47,154 nt of DNA from Anaerolineae bacterium (GTDB lineage: Bacteria > Chloroflexota > Anaerolineae > Aggregatilineales > UBA2796): the NCBI GenBank assembly GCA_020851855.1, contig JADZBY010000457.1:1-47154 (forward strand). Direction: 5' to 3'. Position numbers and translations under genes: made by a program. The notes beneath the pieces are model-generated. The model saw only the letters and a list, made by a program, of their open reading frames with translations. It had not been told where the DNA came from and made no database searches. This document shows, piece by piece, positions 1-6,008 of the stretch; position 1 is the first letter of the stretch; every line of letters begins with the position of its first letter.

Positions 1-127
1 GGCGACACGATGCAGGCTGGCAATCGTCTGCTCGCTGTCACCGTAGGCGGCGCGCGCCTGGACAATCAGCGCGTCCAGCCTGCGTGCGCCTTCCTCATCG
101 CCCGCCTGTGACAGCTTGCTCACCCAC
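1..127. repeat. Terminal direct repeat, left copy
   Basis: Bases 1-127 are identical to bases 47028-47154. The repeat begins ggcgacacgatgcaggctgg and ends inside the Bet coding sequence. An exact repeat of 127 bases at both contig ends is what a de Bruijn assembler with k=127 leaves on a circular sequence. I therefore read it as an assembly overlap on a circular or circularly permuted genome of 47,027 bp, not as a biological terminal repeat. Translation supports this: the gene read leftward off base 1 continues in frame at base 47027. Confidence 0.95.
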
Positions 128-840
128 TCGGTCGCGGTCTTGGCGTGCTTGGCGATGCGGTCTTTGGCCGCCTGGCGGGTGTTGGACTTTGGCTCATCGC
201 TCTGCGTCTGCTCCGGTTGCTCAGGCTCAGGCTTGCGCTCTACGGTGCGTGTTGTGGCCTCGATTGCCGGGTTGTCAGCCTGTCCCATTTCTTCCTGTGT
301 GTACAGGCCGCTCAACTCCTGCGGGAACGCCTTGCGGAGCGCCAGCGATTCGGCGCACTTGGCGAGCATGATGTCGGGCATCTTGCCCCACATGCTGTTA
401 GGCGAGCCGTCCTTTTTGGTCTGCACGTAAGCGTCGTAGCGCGCGACAGCCCACAGCGGTTCCTTGAAGTCACTGCGCAGCACGCCCACTTTGGCGGCGG
501 CGGGAGGCTTATCCTCAAACCACACCTCGCGCCATACACCGTCCCTGCCGCACCAGAACGGCCCTAGCTGCCCAGCGTACTTGCCGGTGCGCTCGGCAAT
601 CAGGCGAGAGCCGTCAATACTCACCTGGGTTTGCATCACCTCGCGCTGCTGGCGCGAGTCCCAGCGCTTGATGGCGTAAATCTGGCGCGCAAACGGGTCT
701 AACCCTGTGCGCTTCGCCTGCATGATGAATAGCTTCAGTTCATCGTCAGAAGCGCCCACAGCGATGGTGCGCTTGATTAGCTCAACCGTTTCGCGGTCAA
801 ACTCAATGGTGCCGTTAGCAGGAACAATCTCTGTGCTCAC
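1..840 (-). CDS. bet: Phage recombination protein Bet (RecT family), N-terminal part
   Basis: Single-strand annealing recombinase of the lambda Bet/RecT superfamily. It coats single-stranded DNA and anneals it during phage recombination and replication. Reading starts at a GTG (838-840) after a GAGGAG ribosome site, and the frame is open to base 1, continuing at 47027-46944 in the circle for 307 residues in all. Visible family features are ELIKRTIAVGASDDELKLF near residue 20, the QAKRTGLDPFARQIYAI block near 41-57, QVSIDGSRLIAERTGKYAG near 74-92 and the KCAESLALRKAFPQELSGLY block near 161-180. The C-terminal third is charged and variable, as usual. It is the last gene of the leftward operon starting at 2175, one base after the 71-aa gene. 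I see no Exo/YqaJ-type nuclease partner beside it. Confidence 0.93.
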   Translation of the reverse strand, partial: MSTEIVPANGTIEFDRETVELIKRTIAVGASDDELKLFIMQAKRTGLDPFARQIYAIKRWDSRQQREVMQTQVSIDGSRLIAERTGKYAGQLGPFWCGRDGVWREVWFEDKPPAAAKVGVLRSDFKEPLWAVARYDAYVQTKKDGSPNSMWGKMPDIMLAKCAESLALRKAFPQELSGLYTQEEMGQADNPAIEATTRTVERKPEPEQPEQTQSDEPKSNTRQAAKDRIAKHAKTATEWVSKLSQAGDEEGARRLDALIVQARAAYGDSEQTIASLHRVA

Positions 841-841
841 G

Positions 842-1057
842 TTACTCACTCCTCTGCGAATAAACGACCGGGCGCGGCATGTGGACGGCCTGCCCGATCA
901 ACGCGTCTGTTACTGCGCTCTCGTCGTCTTCGAGCGCAAGCGGCTCTGCGCATGGCGCGCCTGCGGTCTCCGCCAGGTACGCGCCCACGTCGGCCACGCT
1001 CAGGCCCGCCACGCGGCGGCCTTGCGCGATCACGGTCACATCGCTGGGTTGTTTCAC
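842..1057 (-). CDS. Hypothetical 71-aa early protein
   Basis: Small acidic protein of 71 residues, not recognised. The start is a GTG whose GTGA overlaps the stop of the upstream 102-aa gene, with GAGGTGGGA as ribosome site, and the stop is one base before the bet start. This tight coupling on both sides is the main support for it being real. No membrane segment or known motif is visible. Co-translation with bet suggests a helper role in the early recombination/replication programme, but no function can be assigned. Confidence 0.6.
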   Translation of the reverse strand: MKQPSDVTVIAQGRRVAGLSVADVGAYLAETAGAPCAEPLALEDDESAVTDALIGQAVHMPRPVVYSQRSE

Positions 1058-1362
1058 TTCCCACCTCGTTTGCAAGCGCCATTGACGGCTGCCCAGTCGC
1101 CATGCCCCAGGTGCAGGTAGTACGACTGGCGCGTCTGCGGCGTCTGAATCCGCACGCCGTAATGCGTGCGATGGCACAAAGGGGGCCGGGTGGCCGACTG
1201 CGCGAGGGATGCGACAGCCAGCCACACAGCCACGGCGAACAGCACTGCGAGCGTCAAGCGCAGGAGGATTCGCCCACGCCCGCGAATGCTCAAACGTTGG
1301 CGCGGCTTGTAGTGCCGAATCGACTGCGAACGCGCCAGCGCGATGATTTCGTTATCGGTCAT
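1054..1362 (-). CDS. Small membrane protein, 102 aa
   Basis: Begins MTDNEIIALARSQS and carries one hydrophobic segment at about residues 30-50 (LLRLTLAVLFAVAVWLAVA) after an arginine-rich stretch. It is therefore probably a single-pass membrane protein with a basic cytoplasmic N terminus. The C-terminal half has two Cys/His pairs (CHRTHYG) and ends KRGGK. The start at 1362 is chosen for the AAGGA ribosome site and because it lies just after the stop of the 38-aa gene. It is coupled to its downstream neighbour by a 4-base overlap. The function is unknown. Confidence 0.65.
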   Translation of the reverse strand: MTDNEIIALARSQSIRHYKPRQRLSIRGRGRILLRLTLAVLFAVAVWLAVASLAQSATRPPLCHRTHYGVRIQTPQTRQSYYLHLGHGDWAAVNGACKRGGK

Positions 1363-1364
1363 GG

Positions 1365-1481
1365 TTATTCGTCCTTGTGGTCGTAAATGGCCGCCCACTG
1401 CCAGGCGGCGATGGCGATGGCCGTAACGCCGCCGCCGATCACGACGATGGCAATGGCGATGAGGACATACAGGTTGCTCAT
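1365..1481 (-). CDS. Tiny transmembrane protein, 38 aa
   Basis: Encodes MSNLYVLIAIAIVVIGGG followed by more hydrophobic residues and the polar tail AAIYDHKDE. It is essentially one membrane helix with a short tail. The ATG overlaps the stop of the preceding 44-aa gene (ATGA), and its own stop is two bases before the start of the next gene. Position and coupling in a compact operon support it in spite of its size. Small one-helix proteins are common among phage early genes, but I cannot assign a role. Confidence 0.55.
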   Translation of the reverse strand: MSNLYVLIAIAIVVIGGGVTAIAIAAWQWAAIYDHKDE

Positions 1482-1612
1482 GGTTGCACTTGCTCCAGTT
1501 GCGCCCCAAAGGGACTTTTAGCCGCCGGTCTCTCCCGGCCGGAGGTCCTGTAAGGGCGGCGAATGGTCGTGGGAATGTCGGACGTGGTAGGCGGGATGGG
1601 GCGGTTGCTCAT
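1478..1612 (-). CDS. Hypothetical 44-aa protein
   Basis: A Pro/Arg-rich 44-residue product beginning MSNRPIPPTTSDIPTTIRRP. It starts two bases after the stop of the zinc-finger gene with GAGG as ribosome site, and it overlaps the following membrane gene by four bases. Nothing is recognisable in the sequence, which is probably mostly disordered. The coupling to both neighbours is the only evidence. Confidence 0.45.
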   Translation of the reverse strand: MSNRPIPPTTSDIPTTIRRPYRTSGRERPAAKSPFGAQLEQVQP

Positions 1613-1614
1613 GG

Positions 1615-1836
1615 CTACGCGGCCTCTTGCGTGTAAAAGTCAGCGTTGACCACAATGCCGTCGTACCATGTGCTGCTACTAGCGAGAATCTCGCTGGCCG
1701 TGCGGCGCGTGATGGCGCGCGCGTGGCTGCTGCGCTTGCGTGATGTCCTGTGCAGGCAGCGCGTTTGATGCGTCTTCGATGCGTAGGTGCGCTTGCAGTT
1801 CGGGCACCTGTTTGAACGCTTGTCTGTTGATGGCAT
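1615..1836 (-). CDS. Small zinc-finger-like protein, 73 aa
   Basis: The N terminus carries CPNCKRTYASKTHQTRCLHR (residues about 12-31), a C-x2-C-x8-H-x3-C arrangement that would bind one zinc ion and resembles a degenerate C2H2/C2HC finger. The rest is basic and then aromatic. A strong GGGAGGA ribosome site precedes the ATG. It is the second gene of the leftward operon, separated from the RHH gene by a 138-base structured spacer. It is probably a small nucleic-acid-binding protein of the early programme; the target is unknown. Confidence 0.65.
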   Translation of the reverse strand: MPSTDKRSNRCPNCKRTYASKTHQTRCLHRTSRKRSSHARAITRRTASEILASSSTWYDGIVVNADFYTQEAA

Positions 1837-1873
1837 TTGAATCCTCCCTGTCTTGTTACTGTTGTGTTTGCGG

Positions 1874-1974
1874 AGGCCGGGAGATGCGTTACAATACGCA
1901 TATACCTCGGCCTAAATGGTGGGTCGAATCGGGAGCCGCGTGGTGTGCTGGGCAAGCAAACCTCTACGCGGCTC
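1874..1974. promoter_or_regulatory. Structured spacer inside early operon; possible antisense module
   Basis: The spacer between the RHH and zinc-finger genes holds two stable inverted repeats. One is nested: AGGCC (1874-1878)/GGCCT (1909-1913) outside and ATGCGT (1884-1889)/ACGCAT (1896-1901) inside. The other is GAGCCGCGT (1933-1941)/ACGCGGCTC (1966-1974). Read on the plus strand, TACAAT (1890-1895) is followed by TCGAA (1924-1928) and the second hairpin, the same order as the late promoter-hairpin modules, but with a longer spacer and no T-run. It may be a leader attenuator of the early operon or a short antisense RNA unit. Confidence 0.4.
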
Positions 1975-2175
1975 TCACTCTGTCTGAGCCACCTCCATCT
2001 CAATTCGCCGAAGTTCATCGATGCCCGCCTGGATCACATCCACCTGAGCAAGGCACTTGCGCTTGGCAAACTGTTCCAGCCATTTCGCGCGGTCAGGCGT
2101 AAGCTCAAACAACTTCTTTACCTTCCGCTCCTTGCGCTTAGGCTGACTTCTAACGAACTCATACGCCTGGATCAT
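1975..2175 (-). CDS. Ribbon-helix-helix regulator, 66 aa
   Basis: First gene of the leftward early operon. The central part (VKKLFELTPDRAKWLEQFAK and onward to GIDELRR) has the strand-helix-helix pattern of ribbon-helix-helix repressors: a short basic strand, a first helix ending near the KR turn, and a second helix starting SQ/QVDVIQ. The start has a perfect AGGAGG seven bases upstream. It lies directly behind a consensus promoter and a 28-bp near-palindrome, so autoregulation or a Cro-like role is likely by context. The fold is an inference from pattern only. Confidence 0.6.
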   Translation of the reverse strand: MIQAYEFVRSQPKRKERKVKKLFELTPDRAKWLEQFAKRKCLAQVDVIQAGIDELRRIEMEVAQTE

Positions 2176-2185
2176 TCGCGCCTCC

Positions 2186-2213
2186 TATATGGTTATCTAT
2201 AGATAACTATATA
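2186..2213. promoter_or_regulatory. Palindromic operator of the early promoter
   Basis: A 28-bp inverted repeat with a perfect 16-bp core, GTTATCTATAGATAAC (2192-2207), extended by five matching pairs on each side of one mismatch (2191/2208). It overlaps the -10 box of the leftward promoter and ends just before the Shine-Dalgarno of the RHH gene. A dimeric repressor bound here would block leftward transcription. Either the RHH protein or the XRE protein could be the ligand. Confidence 0.75.
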
Positions 2214-2236
2214 TCACTTACGGACAACCTTGTCAA
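2208..2236 (-). promoter_or_regulatory. Leftward early promoter
   Basis: On the minus strand TTGACA (2236-2231) is followed by 17 bp and TATATA (2213-2208), a near-perfect sigma-70 type promoter. It would start transcription near 2202 and drive the RHH gene, the small genes and bet. The -10 box lies in the edge of the palindromic operator. Confidence 0.8.
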
Positions 2237-2250
2237 GGGGTGACTTATAC

Positions 2251-2280
2251 TCATCCGCAGATGACGTAACTATAATCATC
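2251..2280 (+). promoter_or_regulatory. Repressor promoter region with TCATC half-sites
   Basis: TATAAT (2271-2276) lies 12 bases before the ATG of the XRE gene, which implies an almost leaderless mRNA, as for lambda cI from PRM. No good -35 is visible, so activation may be needed. Half-sites TCATC (2251-2255), GATGA (2260-2264) and TCATC (2276-2280) form two overlapping inverted repeats around it and are candidate repressor sites different from the 28-bp palindrome. Confidence 0.45.
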
Positions 2281-2288
2281 TTCAAGGT

Positions 2289-2708
2289 ATGCCCAGTACA
2301 CCAGAGACAACCGAGTTCGTTAATTGGCTCCTCGCTGAGTTGGCGAATCGGGGATGGAATCAAGAGCAACTAGCACGCCGGATGCGCGTTCATCCCGGTG
2401 TCGTTAGCGGCATCGTTAACGGCGTGAAAGGGGTGGGGCCCGATACGGCGCGGAAGATTGCTAAAGCTCTTGGAACTCCTCAGATCAAGGTTTTTCGCAA
2501 GGCGGGACTGATTGACGATCCCTTGCTCGAAGAGGTCGATGACGAAGATCTGCTGAGCCTTGTTAAGCGCTTCATGTCGCTCCCCGCGATTAAGCGCAAG
2601 ATGGTGCTCAGCATGTTGGAGCCTTTGCTCGAAGGGGAGGACGTCGAAGATGGTCAACGATCTCAGCGCGTTCGCAGGGATTCTGATAAAGGCCTGGCGA
2701 AACGATAA
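2289..2708 (+). CDS. XRE-family HTH repressor-like protein, 139 aa
   Basis: Helix-turn-helix of the Cro/CI (XRE) type at residues about 10-62: WNQEQLARRMRVHPGVVSGI followed by the VGPDTARKIAKALG helix. The C-terminal part (EDLLSLVKRFMSLPAIKRKM and on) is a helical segment of the kind that oligomerises short repressors. There is no LexA-like protease domain, so induction would not be by classical RecA-stimulated cleavage. It sits divergently from the early operon across the operator region and is the best candidate for the lysogeny repressor, given that the genome also has an integrase. Confidence 0.75.
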   Translation: MPSTPETTEFVNWLLAELANRGWNQEQLARRMRVHPGVVSGIVNGVKGVGPDTARKIAKALGTPQIKVFRKAGLIDDPLLEEVDDEDLLSLVKRFMSLPAIKRKMVLSMLEPLLEGEDVEDGQRSQRVRRDSDKGLAKR

Positions 2709-2913
2709 GTTGCGTGAGGTGGGGGCTGCTTTAACCGTAGCCGAAAGAGCAGCTGAATGCGAGCGCCGCCTGAGCCGCGCTCGCAAGCCAGCGCCGCGCT
2801 ACGTGCAAATACATATCGATCATCGCACCTGGGAAGTGTTGCAACAACAGCCGGTGATTATCGGTGTCGATGAGCGCGGGAATCGCTGGGAGCTGCGCCG
2901 CCAGATCGAGTAG
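2650..2913 (+). CDS. Hypothetical 87-aa protein overlapping the repressor
   Basis: Starts at ATG 2650 inside the end of the repressor gene, in another frame, after a GGGGAGG ribosome site, and runs 205 bases past the repressor stop. The product begins MVNDLSAFAGILIKAWRNDK; its second half (APRYVQIHIDHRTWEVLQQQ) looks like a compact beta-alpha segment. Co-translation with the repressor suggests a linked role in lysogeny control, but I do not recognise the family. Confidence 0.55.
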   Translation: MVNDLSAFAGILIKAWRNDKLREVGAALTVAERAAECERRLSRARKPAPRYVQIHIDHRTWEVLQQQPVIIGVDERGNRWELRRQIE

Positions 2914-2919
2914 TGAACA

Positions 2920-2969
2920 TCGAACGTTGAACTAAAGCAAAAGACGCGCTTTGCCGAGCGCGCCTTTCT
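2920..2969 (+). terminator. Possible weak terminator after the repressor operon
   Basis: TCGAACGTT (2920-2928) is followed by the small hairpin CGCGCT/AGCGCG (2945-2950/2957-2962) and a short pyrimidine run (CCTTTCT). The order TCGAACGTT then GC hairpin matches the late modules, without the TANAAT box. The stem is short, so termination strength is doubtful. Confidence 0.35.
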
Positions 2970-2988
2970 GCGACACACGGAGGCAGCC

Positions 2989-3675
2989 GTGCATCGAACA
3001 ACGCGGATTATGGCGACCGTTGCATTGTTGTGCGTTGCCGCATCGTCGTCACCTGGCGCGATGACGCCCAGGGCGTGGTTGCCCATCGTGGCGCATCGTC
3101 CCTGCCCGGCGGGACTACCCGTGATGAGTAGCGCGCTGGTGTCCGGCGCGTACAGCATGTACCTGCGCGGCGAGATTTGCAGCGGCATGGATGTGCCAGT
3201 GAGTGGCCTGGAGGTGGCCGCGAATCTCTTCAGCGGCGATCAGTTCACGGCCACGGGGAGGGACTACCTCAGCCTCAGCCCACTCTTGCCCGGTGAATTC
3301 ACCTGCTTTGAGATTGAGTTTCCTCTGGGCACGCCCTGGACGCGCTACGAGTTTGAGCCAGTCAGCTATTACACCTATAAGACCACACGCCCAGCGATGG
3401 GCGCGCACAGCCTCAGTGGCAGCTATAACCCATCCATGCAGCGATATGAGTTGATCGGCATGGTACGCAACGACAGCCAGGCGGTAATCCAGTATCCGCG
3501 CGCGGTAATCACGTTCTACAACGCCGCGCGTGGGGTCGTGTCCTGTTATACGCAGTACGCCAATGCGAACAGCCTGGCGCCCGGTCAGTCGAGCGCATTC
3601 AGCGTGACGCTCTATGGCGCGTGGGCAGCGGAGATTGCGAGCTTCCGCGTGCAGGCGATGGGGCATGTGTTTTAG
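2989..3675 (+). CDS. Secreted FxLYD-domain protein, 228 aa
   Basis: Begins at GTG 2989 after ACGGAGG. The N terminus has a basic MHRTTRIM start and a hydrophobic stretch ending in small residues (VALLCVAASSSPGA), a signal peptide. The C-terminal half contains the pattern YELIGMVRNDSQ, PRAVITFYNAARGVV, LAPGQSSAFSVTL, which is an FxLYD-type beta-sandwich; the first half (residues about 50-120) is a second similar sandwich. Such proteins are extracellular and are frequent in Chloroflexota and Actinobacteria. It lies right behind the repressor, outside the lytic modules, so a lysogenic-conversion protein expressed from the prophage is a reasonable reading. Confidence 0.65.
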   Translation: MHRTTRIMATVALLCVAASSSPGAMTPRAWLPIVAHRPCPAGLPVMSSALVSGAYSMYLRGEICSGMDVPVSGLEVAANLFSGDQFTATGRDYLSLSPLLPGEFTCFEIEFPLGTPWTRYEFEPVSYYTYKTTRPAMGAHSLSGSYNPSMQRYELIGMVRNDSQAVIQYPRAVITFYNAARGVVSCYTQYANANSLAPGQSSAFSVTLYGAWAAEIASFRVQAMGHVF

Positions 3676-3802
3676 CAAAAAGGGCGGGATGGAATAGGGA
3701 TACACTGCACGCGGCCGGAGCCGCTCGCCAAGCTTTGGTCGAAACACATTGCCGCACGCTTTGCGATGGGACGTGCGACGTTGCATCTATGGGGGATCAA
3801 CG

Positions 3803-4528
3803 ATGCAAATCATCAAGAACACATGGAGACGCAGCCTTGGCGGCAAGGTCGCTGTTGGCTGTGGGGGATTGATCGCTTTCCTGTGCGCGTGTGGCGGGTT
3901 ATCTGCCGTAGTCTCGCCGCGTACCAACACCACCCCAACACCGGCGGCGACTGTCATGGGCGCGGCCACCACGCAGGCTGAGGCTACAGCGACCGCAACG
4001 CTGTACTGGGCACCGACTGATACGGATGAACCGACTGCTCCAGCCTCACCAACGCGCACGGCCAGGCCGACACGCACGGCGAGGCCAGCCTCATCTGCAA
4101 CCACAGCGCCGACGGACACGCCAGCACCCACGCCCACGCCTGTGCCAACGGAAGCCGAAGCGCCGACGCTGGCTGTGGTGAGCACGGATACGGCAGAGCC
4201 TGCGCCCACGTCTGCGCCCGTGCTAACCGAAGCGCCTGTCGCGACGGAGATCCCGACCGAAGTGCCGACGCCTGAACCTGTTGCGGTGGCCACTGACACG
4301 CCGATCCCGGTTGTCGCGGAAGAGCCGACAGTAGCACCGGTTGTAGAGCAGCCGACTGAGCCAGCGCCTCAAGGCAACTGCGACCCGTCATATCCTGACG
4401 TGTGCATTCCGCCGCCACCGCCTGATCTGAACTGTAAGGATGTTCTTCCATACAAGAATTTCAGGGTGTTGCAGCCGGACCCGCATCAATTTGACAAGAA
4501 TAAGGATGGCATTGGGTGCGAGGAGTAG
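3803..4528 (+). CDS. Surface-anchored Excalibur-domain protein, 241 aa
   Basis: Start at ATG 3803 with GGGGGAT upstream. Domains in order: a basic N terminus and hydrophobic anchor at residues about 15-40 with closely spaced cysteines (FLCACGG, possibly a lipobox); a long Pro/Thr/Ala-rich linker (about 45-195) with repeated PTP and TDT units; and a C-terminal Excalibur calcium-binding domain with Cys pairs (NCDPSYPDVC, LNCKDV) and the loop DKNKDGIGCE. This architecture is very common in Chloroflexota surface proteins and is the main clue to the host. With the FxLYD gene it forms a pair of exported proteins behind the repressor, probably expressed in the lysogen. Confidence 0.75.
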   Translation: MQIIKNTWRRSLGGKVAVGCGGLIAFLCACGGLSAVVSPRTNTTPTPAATVMGAATTQAEATATATLYWAPTDTDEPTAPASPTRTARPTRTARPASSATTAPTDTPAPTPTPVPTEAEAPTLAVVSTDTAEPAPTSAPVLTEAPVATEIPTEVPTPEPVAVATDTPIPVVAEEPTVAPVVEQPTEPAPQGNCDPSYPDVCIPPPPPDLNCKDVLPYKNFRVLQPDPHQFDKNKDGIGCEE

Positions 4529-4558
4529 TCATGACTATTGACTTGATCAGGAGGTGTT

Positions 4559-4960
4559 ATGGGTAAGGTTGACTTTCTTGAAATTCCTAATAGCTTAGAT
4601 GTAGAAGTCATACTGATTGATGCATTAGGCTATCAAGAGATTGCAGATCAGGTGCGCGCGTATGTTGAAGAGCACAAACTTGGCGCGTACAATGAAGAGG
4701 ATAGTCCGTCTAGCAGGCTGCGGCTTGTCTTTACCAATCTGAGTATAGGGGCAAAAGATAAAGTCATTGCCTTTCTCAAAGAGTTCGGCGATCTTGGTGC
4801 TATTCTTGCTCCTAAGCGGATCGTCGTGGGCGATCCAGATGGTTGTGAGTTAAAAGAGGCTTATAGGCAGTTTCTGGCAGAACACGGCGAAAAGGGTGGG
4901 GAGTTATTCAGGTATATGCTGTCAGCAGAACAGCGAGCATTACTCGATGCAGCGCTTTAG
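4559..4960 (+). CDS. AT-rich orphan gene, 133 aa
   Basis: Cytoplasmic acidic protein with no signal or membrane segment, beginning MGKVDFLEIPNSLDVEVILI. I do not recognise a family; the text suggests alternating helices and strands, with an LFTNLSIGAKDKVIAFLKEF segment in the middle. A perfect AGGAGG lies just upstream. Codon use is clearly AT-richer than in all neighbours, so the gene looks recently acquired (a moron). It stands alone in the accessory stretch between the repressor region and the late genes, with no strong promoter visible. Confidence 0.7.
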   Translation: MGKVDFLEIPNSLDVEVILIDALGYQEIADQVRAYVEEHKLGAYNEEDSPSSRLRLVFTNLSIGAKDKVIAFLKEFGDLGAILAPKRIVVGDPDGCELKEAYRQFLAEHGEKGGELFRYMLSAEQRALLDAAL

Positions 4961-5148
4961 CCGGAAGAGTCCCAGGGAACGGCGGTCTTGCTACGAGGGG
5001 AACACGGGAATCGTGTGAGCCTTTCGCGTAGGCTGAGCGCTCGCTCTTACCAAAGAAAAATCATTGTCACAGCGAAGGATTAGAACACCTGTGCGCGATA
5101 TTCTCATATGGGCATCATGGTAGATGCCTGTGGGGAGAGTATCGCTTC

Positions 5149-5370
5149 ATGCGGAGTGGCATCACCAAGAGTCAATTTCTTCAGCTTTGTGCGGAGCTCT
5201 GGGACAAAGAGGCTGCGCAGACCCCTGACGATCATCCGATTAACTGCGAATTCATCATCAATGTGAGAGGCCTGCAGGTCTCGCGCCGGCGCATGCGTTT
5301 CGACGACACACAGACGTTTCCGAGGTACGGGGGCGGAGGTTTCGCGGCGATGAACCCAACAGGTGATTGA
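5149..5370 (+). CDS. Hypothetical 73-aa protein
   Basis: Begins MRSGITKSQFLQLCAELWDK and has a helical N terminus followed by a short beta-like segment (CEFIINVRGLQVSRRRM) and a Gly-rich tail. The GGGGAGAG ribosome site is rather far (about 12 bases) from the ATG. Not recognised. The 188 bases before it (4961-5148) hold only short inverted repeats, such as GAGCGCTC, and no gene I can support. Confidence 0.45.
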   Translation: MRSGITKSQFLQLCAELWDKEAAQTPDDHPINCEFIINVRGLQVSRRRMRFDDTQTFPRYGGGGFAAMNPTGD

Positions 5371-5420
5371 ACGGTGCGCGGTGCGTAGCGCGACGCACGG
5401 CCATGCCCATGGCGTGGTGC

Positions 5421-5500
5421 TACAATCCAGTTAATCGAATAGCTGCTGTGGTCAAGTTTTCTTGAGCGGCACATCTCTTCTGAGGTGTGCCGCTTTTTTC
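5421..5500 (+). promoter_or_regulatory. Late promoter-terminator module A
   Basis: TACAAT (5421-5426) preceded by TGC (extended -10 like), then 8 bp, TCGAA (5435-5439), then a 13-bp hairpin (arms 5465-5477 and 5482-5494, loop TTCT, one G-U pair) and a T-run. Same plan as modules B, C and D. No -35 match is visible. It stands before the holin/terminase unit. Read literally, transcription starting here would meet an intrinsic terminator after about 65 bases. Confidence 0.65.
5465..5500 (+). terminator. Rho-independent terminator of module A
   Basis: Thirteen-pair stem starting AGCGGCACA and closing TGTGCCGCT, tetraloop TTCT, followed by five to six T. It can also stop transcripts coming from the accessory genes to the left. 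Confidence 0.85.
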
Positions 5501-5547
5501 GTTTTCGGCTTCTGGCAGCAGGCGTTCTCTCGGAGGTACATGGACAC

Positions 5548-5985
5548 ATGAGCAACGCGAACGTGATCGACACCTTGAAGGCGATTCTCCTGATCGTCTG
5601 GGCATTTGATGGCGTCAAGTTCATCACCCTGGGGGTGATCCTCAATCTTGCGCTGGCCGTCGCGCTGGCGCTGCGAACCGGCACATTCTCTTTTCAGGCG
5701 CTGGCTGACTTCCTGTTCAAGCAACTGCTGCCCTATGTGGTGGTGTACGTGTTCTTCAAGCTGTTCGGCGAGGGCGCGGGGTTCGAGTGGGTTGGCGTGG
5801 CTGTGTTCGCGCTGATCCAGGTGCAGATCGTCTCGGCCATCGTTGAGAAGCTCGCCGATCTGGGTGTGCCGATTCCTGACCAGGTCATGCGACTGGTGCG
5901 CCGGCCCAACACGGTGCTGTATGCCCAGGTCGCCGCTCCCTATAGCACTGTACCGACGCCGCCACGGCCGGCGGTCATCGAATAG
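5548..5985 (+). CDS. Holin-like membrane protein, 145 aa
   Basis: Starts MSNANVIDTLKAILLIVWAF and has three hydrophobic segments at about residues 10-22, 25-45 and 55-75, with a further one near 80-100, then a polar Pro-rich tail ending PPRPAVIE. Size, topology and place at the head of the late genes next to another small membrane protein fit a phage holin that opens the membrane for the endolysins encoded at 34208-36537. The ribosome site GGAGGT also precedes a short ATG-GAC-ACA-TGA start-stop at 5540. No sequence-specific family signature could be verified. Confidence 0.55.
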   Translation: MSNANVIDTLKAILLIVWAFDGVKFITLGVILNLALAVALALRTGTFSFQALADFLFKQLLPYVVVYVFFKLFGEGAGFEWVGVAVFALIQVQIVSAIVEKLADLGVPIPDQVMRLVRRPNTVLYAQVAAPYSTVPTPPRPAVIE

Positions 5986-6008
5986 CCAGGGTAGGGGGGT
6001 AGACATCC

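Noticed and set aside
1915..1940. tRNA-like TCGAATC segment
   Set aside because: No acceptor or anticodon stems can be formed around it; it belongs to the TCGAA-hairpin element.
1518..2018. 166-residue minus-strand frame across the zinc-finger gene
   Set aside because: It ignores the strong ribosome site of the 73-aa gene, runs through the structured spacer and has an Arg/Ser-rich shadow composition.
3787..4299. Minus-strand frame rich in Val, Gly, Ala and Ser opposite the Excalibur gene
   Set aside because: Low-complexity mirror of the Pro/Thr linker; no start signal.
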